Positions 1 through 6,043 of a stretch of 7,899 nucleotides of DNA are shown here, in pieces; within the stretch, counting starts at the first letter, position 1, and each line of letters opens with the position of its first letter. The DNA comes from Bacteroidaceae bacterium (GTDB lineage Bacteria; Bacteroidota; Bacteroidia; Bacteroidales; Bacteroidaceae). The stretch is from assembly GCA_017472905.1 (NCBI GenBank), contig JAFUNW010000321.1:1-7899 (forward strand), read 5' to 3'. Both the position numbers and the translations under genes were made by a program. Under the pieces are notes generated by a model. The model was not told the origin of the DNA, searched no databases, and saw only the letters and a list, made by a program, of their open reading frames with translations.

Positions 1-40
1 GCAACTATCCTAAGATACTTTATACTTGAATTTACCTCGA

Positions 41-1273
41 TTATTTCATCAGCTTTTGTGCTGTAATCTCTGCAATCTTTACTACGACCTGCATCGCCTT
101 TTCCATAGATTGAATAGGAACGAATTCATAACGTCCGTGAAAATTCAATCCCCCTGCAAAAATATTGGGACAAGGCAAGCCTTTAAAAGAAAGCTGTGCA
201 CCATCCGTACCACCGCGAATAGCTCGAACAATGGGATCTACTCCGGTTGCAAGAATCGCTTCTTTGGCAATATCAATAACGTACATAACCGGTTCAATCT
301 TTTCACGCATATTGTAATATTGGTCTTTCATATCCAAAGTAACCAATGTCTCTCCATAACAAGCATTTACCTTGTCTACCAACTCCTTCATATATTGCTT
401 GCGCTCTTCGAAACGGGTACGATCATGGTCACGAACGATATAGCTCACGGTTGTTTGCTCCACATCTCCTTGAATTCCGACCAAATGATAAAATCCTTCA
501 TAGCCCTCTGTTGTCGCAGGAGTCTCATTTTCAGGCAACAGCCCCATCAAATGGTTTGCCACCAACATGGAATTCACCATTTTCCCTTTGGCATATCCGG
601 GATGTACATTGCGTCCACGAATGGTAAACTTAGCACCTGCAGCATTAAAGTTCTCAAACTCCAGTTCCCCTACTTCACTACCGTCCATTGTATAAGCAAA
701 TTCACAACCGAATTTCTCCACATCAAACTTATGTGCACCCAATCCGATTTCTTCATCCGGATTGAATCCGATACGAATCGGACCATGTTTGATTTCCGGA
801 TGTTCTTTCATATAAGCTATCGCTGATACAATCTCCGCTATACCGGCTTTATCGTCTGCTCCCAATAAGGTCTTACCATCTGTTACAATCAAATCCTCCC
901 CTTGATGCGCAAGCAATTCCGGGAATTGAATAGGAGACAACGTCACCCCTTCCTCTGCAGATAACACAATATCTTTCCCATCATAGTTTTCCACGATGCG
1001 CGGATTTACATGTTCTCCACTACAATCAGGACTGGTATCCATGTGAGCAATGAATCCGATAGTGGGAACTACCCCGTCCACATTGGATGGCAAAGTTGCA
1101 AACAAATAGCCATTCTCGTCAAGCGTTATATCTTCCAGCCCCAATTCCTCCAGTTCGGTTTTCAAATATTGAGCAAATACCATCTGTTTTGCTGTACTGG
1201 GAGTCGTTTCACTTGATTCGCTTGATTGGGTGTCAAAACTTACATATTTCAAGAATCTTTCTACTAATGTCAT
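41..1273 (-). CDS. pepT: Peptidase T (tripeptide aminopeptidase, M20B)
   Basis: Cytoplasmic di-zinc aminopeptidase that removes the N-terminal residue from tripeptides in peptide catabolism. The 410-residue length matches the family (about 408). Zinc and catalytic residues are all visible: H77 and D79 in HMDTSPD, bridging D140 in GADDKAG, catalytic E174 and E175 in NPDEEIGLGAHKFD, D197 in TMDGSEVGE, and H379 in GGLNFHGRYEF. The dimerisation-domain segment NVHPGYAKG (H224) is also present. The frame is open nine codons further upstream, but the start at 1273 is preferred because the protein then begins MTLVERFLKYV like its family, and AAAAGGAAAG lies just before the ATG. It begins 17 nt after the PurF-like gene and probably shares its transcript. 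Nothing looks broken. The assignment is very secure; the start is slightly less so. Confidence 0.96.
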   Translation of the reverse strand: MTLVERFLKYVSFDTQSSESSETTPSTAKQMVFAQYLKTELEELGLEDITLDENGYLFATLPSNVDGVVPTIGFIAHMDTSPDCSGEHVNPRIVENYDGKDIVLSAEEGVTLSPIQFPELLAHQGEDLIVTDGKTLLGADDKAGIAEIVSAIAYMKEHPEIKHGPIRIGFNPDEEIGLGAHKFDVEKFGCEFAYTMDGSEVGELEFENFNAAGAKFTIRGRNVHPGYAKGKMVNSMLVANHLMGLLPENETPATTEGYEGFYHLVGIQGDVEQTTVSYIVRDHDRTRFEERKQYMKELVDKVNACYGETLVTLDMKDQYYNMREKIEPVMYVIDIAKEAILATGVDPIVRAIRGGTDGAQLSFKGLPCPNIFAGGLNFHGRYEFVPIQSMEKAMQVVVKIAEITAQKLMK

Positions 1274-1290
1274 AGCTTTCCTTTTTATAA

Positions 1291-2697
1291 TTAAAAACAA
1301 CTGCTTCCATCAAAACAATGGGTACAAACTTTGCATTTCGGCAAACCGATTGCTTTCACCAATGTCTCCAAGGTATTAAAACGCAACGAAGACAAGTTGA
1401 AACGTTCTGCAATCATTTGCACCAGTCGTTTGTATTCCGGAGAATCTGTTTGGGCATATTTTCCCAGGTTTTTATTCTCATCCCCCTCCAATTCCTTTAT
1501 CATTCGCCGGGCTATCAATTCCAACGGACTTTTGCTGCTGCTGAAGCCAAGGAAAGGACAACCATAAATAATGGGTGGACAAGCAATACGCATGTGCACT
1601 TCTTTAGCTCCATAGTCATACAAGACCTTTACATTGTCGCGCAACTGCGTGCCACGTACAATGGAATCATCACAAAAGAGCAAACGTTTTCCATCAAGCA
1701 TTGCCCGATTGGGTATCAATTTCATTTTAGCGACTAAACTGCGTAATTCTTGATTACTCGGAGTAAAACTGCGAGGCCATGTCGGAGTATATTTCACTAT
1801 CGCTCGATGATAAGGAACTCCTTTTCCTTCCGCATATCCCAAAGCCATACCGACTCCTGAACCCGGAATACCACACACACAATCTACTTCGGACTGATCG
1901 GTTATACCCATCTCATATCCACTGGTGAAACGTACGTCTTCCACATTTTTCGCTTCATAACATGAAGCAGGAAATCCATAATAGACCCAAAGAAACGAAC
2001 ATACTTGCATCTGCTCGTTCGGCTTACGCAACTGTTCCATTCCATCGGCACTCAAACGGACTATTTCACCCGGGCCTACATAGTAGCATATTTCATAATC
2101 CAGATTAGGGAAACAAGATGATTCCGAAGTAGCGGCCATTGCCCCCTCTTTCTTACCTAGAATGATAGGAGTACGTCCCCACTTATCACGAGCGGCAAGA
2201 ATTCCCTCTTCTGTCAGAATCAACATGGAACAGGAGCCTTTTACCTTATTATACACATTCTCTATGCCTTCAACAAAGCTCTTACCTTTTACGATTAGCA
2301 ATGCTATCAATTCTGTAGGATTTGTCTTTCCGGAACTTAACTCTGAGAAATGGAATCCTTCTTTCAATAATTCATCTTCCAGTTCTTTCAAATTATGGAT
2401 TTTTGCTACCGTAACAATAGCAAATTTACCCAGATGAGAATTTATAATGATGGGTTGTGGGTCTGTATCACTAATTATACCGATACCGGAATTCCCTTTA
2501 AACTTTTGTAAATCAGGCTCAAATTTAGTGCGAAAATAGGAACTTTCCAAATTATGAATGGAACGGATAAACCCACTCTCTTCATGATAAGTAGCCATGC
2601 CACCGCGTTTGGTACCTAAATGCGAATTATAATCAGTACCATAGTACAAATCAGTCACACAATTCTGTCTGGAGACTGTGCCAAAAAAACCTCCCAT
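1291..2697 (-). CDS. PurF-like amidophosphoribosyltransferase without a glutaminase nucleophile
   Basis: A 468-residue homologue of glutamine PRPP amidotransferase (PurF), which makes 5-phosphoribosylamine from PRPP in purine synthesis. The phosphoribosyltransferase half is well kept: PRPP motif LLFCDDSIVRGTQ (D343, D344), GYAEGKGVPYHRA (287-299) and TPTWPRSF. Likely [4Fe-4S] ligands also remain: C233 (CSFLWVYY), C380 (YGCPF) and C455/C458 in a terminal CxxCxxC. The N-terminal Ntn-hydrolase half is recognisable but inactive-looking. The protein starts MGGFFGTVSR where active PurF has Met-Cys-Gly, and the Arg, Asn-Gly and Asp that bind glutamine do not align. The start at 2697 fits the family; an upstream in-frame ATG at 2775 adds 26 unconvincing residues, none of them Cys. 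There is no clear Shine-Dalgarno. It could be an ammonia-dependent PurF or a paralogue with another role. Family membership is certain, activity uncertain. Confidence 0.88.
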   Translation of the reverse strand: MGGFFGTVSRQNCVTDLYYGTDYNSHLGTKRGGMATYHEESGFIRSIHNLESSYFRTKFEPDLQKFKGNSGIGIISDTDPQPIIINSHLGKFAIVTVAKIHNLKELEDELLKEGFHFSELSSGKTNPTELIALLIVKGKSFVEGIENVYNKVKGSCSMLILTEEGILAARDKWGRTPIILGKKEGAMAATSESSCFPNLDYEICYYVGPGEIVRLSADGMEQLRKPNEQMQVCSFLWVYYGFPASCYEAKNVEDVRFTSGYEMGITDQSEVDCVCGIPGSGVGMALGYAEGKGVPYHRAIVKYTPTWPRSFTPSNQELRSLVAKMKLIPNRAMLDGKRLLFCDDSIVRGTQLRDNVKVLYDYGAKEVHMRIACPPIIYGCPFLGFSSSKSPLELIARRMIKELEGDENKNLGKYAQTDSPEYKRLVQMIAERFNLSSLRFNTLETLVKAIGLPKCKVCTHCFDGSSCF

Positions 2698-2736
2698 TAA
2701 TTTATAATGTTTTTTGTTTATTTCTGAAAACGTGCG

Positions 2737-2744
2737 CAAAAGTA
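2737..2744 (-). promoter_or_regulatory. Bacteroidetes -7 promoter box for the PurF-like gene and pepT
   Basis: On the minus strand this reads TACTTTTG, an exact match to the Bacteroidetes sigma-ABfr -7 consensus TAnnTTTG. It ends 39 nt before the ATG at 2697, leaving a short leader. No convincing TTTG -33 box is seen at the usual 19-20 nt spacing, so this is a one-box prediction. Confidence 0.55.
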
Positions 2745-2807
2745 GAAAAAAGCCCCCAAAGAGGGAAAAAAACAAGCAGATATTTTCAATATCAACAAAT
2801 AAAAAAT

Positions 2808-2815
2808 TAGTTTTG
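2808..2815 (+). promoter_or_regulatory. Bacteroidetes -7 promoter box for eno
   Basis: TAGTTTTG matches the consensus TAnnTTTG on the plus strand, 119 nt before the enolase ATG, implying a leader of roughly 110 nt. The -33 region is AT-rich but has no clear TTTG. It lies about 65 bp from the opposing -7 box at 2737-2744, so the two transcription units appear to share one divergent control region. Confidence 0.45.
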
Positions 2816-2934
2816 CACCAAACAAAGCTTGAATAAAGTTAAATCAAACCATCTCTTTAAACCAATTCTTCAAAAAGAATGTTGATGAAAAAACAAAACC
2901 TATCTCATACGTCACCTATTATAATAAAGTAGTC

Positions 2935-4194
2935 ATGAAGATAAAAACAATCAAAGGCCGCGAAATTCTTGATTCACGCGGAAATCCTACCATAGAAGTA
3001 GAAACATTGTTGGAAAATGGCACGTACGGACGAGCTTCCGTACCTTCCGGAGCCTCTACCGGCGAACATGAAGCTATCGAATTGCGAGACAATGATGCAC
3101 GATACGGAGGAAAAGGCGTAACTCTGGCCGTAAAAAACATCAATGAAATCATAGCTCCCCACTTACAGGGTTTCTCTTGTTTGGATCAACGTTTGATTGA
3201 TTGGGAAATGCGAAACTTAGATGGAACAAGTAACAAATCAAAATTAGGAGCTAACGCCATTTTAGGCGTCTCCTTAGCTGTAGCACATGCAGCGGCGAAC
3301 TATCTACACCTCCCTCTATACCGTTATATCGGAGGATGCAACACCCACCGTCTCCCCATCCCCATGATGAACATTATCAATGGAGGAGCCCATTCCGATG
3401 CACCTATTTCTTTTCAAGAATTCATGATACGCCCCGTTGGAGCTAAATCGTTCAAGGAAGCATTACGCATGGGAGCTGAAACATTCCATTCTCTGAAAAA
3501 GGTTCTAAAGAAAAGAGGTCTGAGTACTGCCGTTGGAGATGAAGGAGGATTCGCACCGACTCTATCCGGATGTGAAGATGCCCTAAACTGCATTGTAGAA
3601 TCCATCCGGAACGCAGGCTTCATTCCCGGAAAAGAAATTCGCATTGCAATGGATTGCGCCGCATCCGAATTCTATCGAGACGGTCTGTATGACTACAGAC
3701 TGTTTGAAGGAGAAAAAGGAGTCGTACGCACTTCCGAAGAACAAATATCCTATCTGGAAAAGTTAGTGAAAGAATATCCCATTGACTCCATTGAAGACGG
3801 CATGGCCGAAAACGATTGGACCGGATGGAAACAAATGACCCAACGTTTGGGAAAACACTGTCAACTGGTGGGAGACGATCTATTCGTCACCAACGTGAAA
3901 TTCCTTCAAAAAGGAATCAACGAACAATGTGCCAATGCCATTCTGATAAAAGTGAACCAGATAGGTACACTATCTGAAACGTTGGATGCAATCGAGTTGG
4001 CTCATCGAAACGGATATGCAACCATCATATCCCATCGTTCCGGAGAAACCGAAGACACGACTATTGCAGACCTAGCCGTTGCGACCAATGCCGGACAAAT
4101 CAAAACCGGTTCGTTAAGTCGTTCCGACCGATTGGCCAAATACAACCAACTTTTACGAATTGAAGAAGAACTTGGCAGAACCGCAGATTATTGA
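2935..4194 (+). CDS. eno: Enolase (phosphopyruvate hydratase)
   Basis: Glycolytic and gluconeogenic Mg2+ enzyme interconverting 2-phosphoglycerate and phosphoenolpyruvate in the cytoplasm. All catalytic and metal residues are visible: mobile loop VPSGASTGEHEA (S41), H153 and E162 (HSDAPISFQEF), general acid E203 (VGDEGGFAP), metal ligands D240, E287 (SIEDGM) and D314 (VGDD), base K339 (ILIKVNQIGT), H367-R368-S369 (SHRSGETEDT) and K390 (GQIKTGSLSRSDR). The 419-residue protein is about 10 residues shorter than usual: it stops at LGRTADY, without the customary C-terminal tail. It is also richer in Cys than the Bacteroides enolase I remember, so a second, divergent enolase copy in the genome is possible. 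The ATG at 2935 starts MKIKTIKGREILDSRGNPT, the family N-terminus. No Shine-Dalgarno is seen. The gene stands alone between its own promoter and the next one. Confidence 0.96.
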   Translation: MKIKTIKGREILDSRGNPTIEVETLLENGTYGRASVPSGASTGEHEAIELRDNDARYGGKGVTLAVKNINEIIAPHLQGFSCLDQRLIDWEMRNLDGTSNKSKLGANAILGVSLAVAHAAANYLHLPLYRYIGGCNTHRLPIPMMNIINGGAHSDAPISFQEFMIRPVGAKSFKEALRMGAETFHSLKKVLKKRGLSTAVGDEGGFAPTLSGCEDALNCIVESIRNAGFIPGKEIRIAMDCAASEFYRDGLYDYRLFEGEKGVVRTSEEQISYLEKLVKEYPIDSIEDGMAENDWTGWKQMTQRLGKHCQLVGDDLFVTNVKFLQKGINEQCANAILIKVNQIGTLSETLDAIELAHRNGYATIISHRSGETEDTTIADLAVATNAGQIKTGSLSRSDRLAKYNQLLRIEEELGRTADY

Positions 4195-4253
4195 AAAGCA
4201 CATTATCTGCGTATTTTCAGCCGTTAAAAGAGTTTTATCCGAAAAACTTTCTG

Positions 4254-4261
4254 TACTTTTG
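4254..4261 (+). promoter_or_regulatory. Bacteroidetes -7 promoter box for the bifunctional-nuclease gene and rsmE
   Basis: TACTTTTG exactly matches TAnnTTTG and lies 51 nt before the ATG at 4313. About 20 nt upstream is GTTTTA (4232-4237), a weak -33 match. It sits in the 118-nt gap after eno, which has no clear terminator hairpin of its own. Confidence 0.55.
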
Positions 4262-4312
4262 CATCAAACTTCCAGGAAGTACCCGATTTCCCCAAAATAG
4301 AAATAACCAAAC

Positions 4313-4912
4313 ATGATAGAGAACGATATGAAGAAAAAAGTGAAACTTGAAGTTTTAGAGATTTCACAGGGAACAATGGCAAACAATCCCTATCTCCTGA
4401 TTCTGCGCGAAGCGAATGGTTCTCGCAAACTATCGGTCATGGTTGGTTCGTTCGAAGCGCAATCCATCCTTCTATGCATGCGCGGATTACAAGCCCCCCG
4501 ACCACTCATGCACGATCTCTACGTTTCTACGATAGAAGCTTACAACATCCAATTGCGTGAAGTCATCATCTATAAAGTAGTCGATGGAGTCTATCACTCC
4601 TACTTGATTCTTGACCAGAACGGTTATCTGGAACAAATAGACACGCGGACATCCGATGCCATTGCACTGGCCTTGCGATGCAATGCTCCTATTTACACCT
4701 GGGAAGATTTGATTATGCGCGAACACATCTACGAAGACAGCAACGGCTCCATCTCCATCCCCATCTCTTCGGTCAACCTCTCCGTCTTGCACGAAGCGCT
4801 GGAACGAGCCATTAAGGAAGAGAATTATGAGCTGGCAGCCCAACTACGTGATGAGATAGAACGCAGAAAAGGAAAAAATGCACACACAACACAGAGTCCA
4901 CACACTCCATAA
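4313..4912 (+). CDS. Bifunctional nuclease family protein (BFN/DUF151) with C-terminal UVR motif
   Basis: A 199-residue two-part protein. Residues about 8-140 match the BFN (DUF151) domain: LEVLEIS near the start, GSFEAQSILL (45-54), APRPLMHDL (61-69) and TSDAIALALRC (113-123). Residues about 156-186 form a UvrB/UvrC-type UVR helix pair (LHEALERAIKEENYELAAQL then RDEIERR), a module that mediates protein-protein contacts in UvrB-UvrC and in Clp-associated proteins. BFN proteins are described as nucleases acting on RNA and DNA, mainly from plant work; the bacterial role is poorly defined. The tail after 187 is polar and looks disordered. An alternative start is M6 at 4328 (MKKKVKLEV), which fits the family equally well. 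rsmE follows after 39 nt, probably on the same transcript. Domain identity is firm; biological function is not. Confidence 0.88.
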   Translation: MIENDMKKKVKLEVLEISQGTMANNPYLLILREANGSRKLSVMVGSFEAQSILLCMRGLQAPRPLMHDLYVSTIEAYNIQLREVIIYKVVDGVYHSYLILDQNGYLEQIDTRTSDAIALALRCNAPIYTWEDLIMREHIYEDSNGSISIPISSVNLSVLHEALERAIKEENYELAAQLRDEIERRKGKNAHTTQSPHTP

Positions 4913-4951
4913 GAAAAAGGAGTGACACGTTTTTTATTAATTTATTCATTC

Positions 4952-5662
4952 ATGAACCTGTTTTATACTCCCGACATTGCAACCCGCGCTGAACTGCCTT
5001 CGGAAGAAGCGGCTCATTGTGCCCGTGTCTTACGCATGACCGAAGGGGAACTGATCCGATTAACGGATGGAAAAGGAAATTTCTACGAAGCCGAACTGAC
5101 CTTGGTTTCCAACAAGCATTGCCAATTCCATATTCTGAAGAAAGAGACTCCGGAACCACTTTGGAGCGGACACATCCACATTGCAGTAGCTCCGACCAAA
5201 AACATGGACCGAATCGAATGGTTTGCGGAAAAAGCCACTGAAATAGGTTTCGATGAACTCTCTTTTTTGAATTGTCGCTTCTCCGAACGGAAAGTCATCA
5301 AGACCGAACGTGTCGACAAGATTCTGATTTCAGCCATGAAGCAGTCGCTCAAGCCTTGCAAGCCGGCTCTTCACGAAATGATTGATTTCCGGCATTTTGT
5401 CCGTCAGCCGTTTACCGGACAAAAGTTCATAGCACATTGCTACGATGATTTGGGAGAAAAAAAATACCTGAAAGAGGCCGCCATTCCGGGAAGTGATGCG
5501 TTGGTCTTGATCGGTCCGGAAGGAGACTTCAGCAAAGAAGAGGTGAAATTGGCATTGGACAACGGCTTTACCCCCATCAGTCTGGGGCGTTCGCGACTAC
5601 GTACAGAAACGGCAGCCTTGGTTGCATGCCACATCCTGAATCTGGCGAACCAGATTTTATGA
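4952..5662 (+). CDS. rsmE: 16S rRNA (uracil1498-N3)-methyltransferase RsmE
   Basis: SPOUT-class, SAM-dependent enzyme that methylates N3 of U1498 in 16S rRNA (E. coli numbering) within the assembled 30S subunit. The 236-residue length is normal. The N-terminal PUA-like domain covers about 1-70 (AAHCARVLRM, GELIRLTDGKG). The catalytic knot domain carries AVAPTKNMDRIEWFAEKATE (79-98), which leads into a conserved glycine-bearing strand, then LIGPEGDFSKEE (186-197) and LGRSRLRTETAAL (211-223), the SAM-binding trefoil-knot signature. The frame is open to a GTG at 4922, but the ATG at 4952 starts MNLFYTPDI, as in homologues. The stretch before it is AT-rich without a Shine-Dalgarno, as usual in this group. 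It follows the bifunctional-nuclease gene closely and no intrinsic terminator is obvious right after it. Confidence 0.95.
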   Translation: MNLFYTPDIATRAELPSEEAAHCARVLRMTEGELIRLTDGKGNFYEAELTLVSNKHCQFHILKKETPEPLWSGHIHIAVAPTKNMDRIEWFAEKATEIGFDELSFLNCRFSERKVIKTERVDKILISAMKQSLKPCKPALHEMIDFRHFVRQPFTGQKFIAHCYDDLGEKKYLKEAAIPGSDALVLIGPEGDFSKEEVKLALDNGFTPISLGRSRLRTETAALVACHILNLANQIL

Positions 5663-5714
5663 TTATCTGATAAAAAAAAGGATGTTTTATGCAGTCGCTT
5701 TTCTATTTTTATAT

Positions 5715-5722
5715 TACTTTTG
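5715..5722 (+). promoter_or_regulatory. Bacteroidetes -7 promoter box upstream of the guaA leader
   Basis: TACTTTTG exactly matches TAnnTTTG, inside an AT-rich run (TTCTATTTTTATAT precedes it). The -33 region has no TTTG. Transcription from here would produce a leader of about 315 nt before the guaA ATG, or a roughly 270-nt RNA if it stops at the terminator at 5962-5998. Confidence 0.55.
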
Positions 5723-5727
5723 CAGCG

Positions 5728-5998
5728 CATTTTATCAACAACATGCAATGAAGAAACGAGGAAAAAGGTTCTCTCTGTCAAATAGAGGCTTTTGCTTCAA
5801 GAACCGAACCCTCAACAAACAAGAATTAAAGCTACGGAAGAATATGATTCTGAATGTAAGTTCACAAACTGTTTGTCTCACAAGTAAACATGTGACTCCT
5901 TTTATTACGTCACCATGTTTGTCTTCATGCGCCAACCGCTTTTACAAAAAATATCCCATAGGCAAGTGTTATCCCGCGATAACACTTGCTTGCTTTTT
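5728..5998 (+). ncRNA. Structured guaA leader or small RNA, family not recognised
   Basis: This occupies most of the 381-nt gap between rsmE and guaA. Downstream of a perfect -7 box lie, in order: a helix GGTTCT (5767-5772) with AGAACC (5800-5805) enclosing a CTCT/AGAG hairpin; AGAAT/ATTCT (5839-5851); ACAAA/TTTGT (5864-5876); an 11-bp helix AAACATGTGAC (5886-5896) with the 3' strand at 5909-5920, one bulged C; and finally the terminator. GTTTGT occurs at both 5871 and 5917, so ACAAAC at 5864 could pair with either, giving a possible switch. It does not match the purine, PRPP or ppGpp riboswitches or 6S RNA as I know them. It may be a cis-acting attenuator of guaA or an independent small RNA. 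The helices are visible; the function is inferred. Confidence 0.35.
5962..5998 (+). terminator. Intrinsic terminator inside the guaA leader
   Basis: A perfect 12-bp stem: GCAAGTGTTATC (5962-5973), tetraloop CCGC, GATAACACTTGC (5978-5989), followed by TTGCTTTTT. It ends about 45 nt before the guaA ATG. It could end the rsmE transcript, end a small RNA, or attenuate guaA. No TAnnTTTG box is visible between it and guaA. Confidence 0.8.
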
Positions 5999-6043
5999 AT
6001 ATTCGCGAACATATTAATAACAATTTAAATACTCAAAAGAACT

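Noticed and set aside
1..40. A gene continuing left of pepT
   Set aside because: The 40 nt after the pepT stop contain no start codon on the minus strand and no frame that can be assigned. A following gene in the operon may begin outside the window.
26..826. A 266-codon plus-strand frame opposite pepT
   Set aside because: It is antisense to a clearly real, fully conserved gene. The translation is compositionally odd (rich in Cys, His, Asn, Phe) with no recognisable domain.
2697..2775. Upstream start for the PurF-like gene (MFFSLFGGFF...)
   Set aside because: The extra 26 residues contain the predicted -7 promoter box region, do not resemble PurF N-termini and would bury the Ntn-type start.
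5728..5998. 6S RNA, tmRNA, SRP RNA or RNase P RNA in the guaA leader
   Set aside because: The ends do not pair into a long 6S-like rod, there is no tRNA-like end, and the signature motifs of SRP or RNase P RNA were not found.
5748..6017. An 89-codon plus-strand frame starting MKKRGKRFSL, 26 nt after the -7 box
   Set aside because: The start is well placed and the first third is lysine/arginine-rich, but the rest has no family character, is cysteine-scattered and low in typical codons, and reads straight through the terminator hairpin. An RNA role explains the stretch better. A short leader peptide from this ATG is not excluded.
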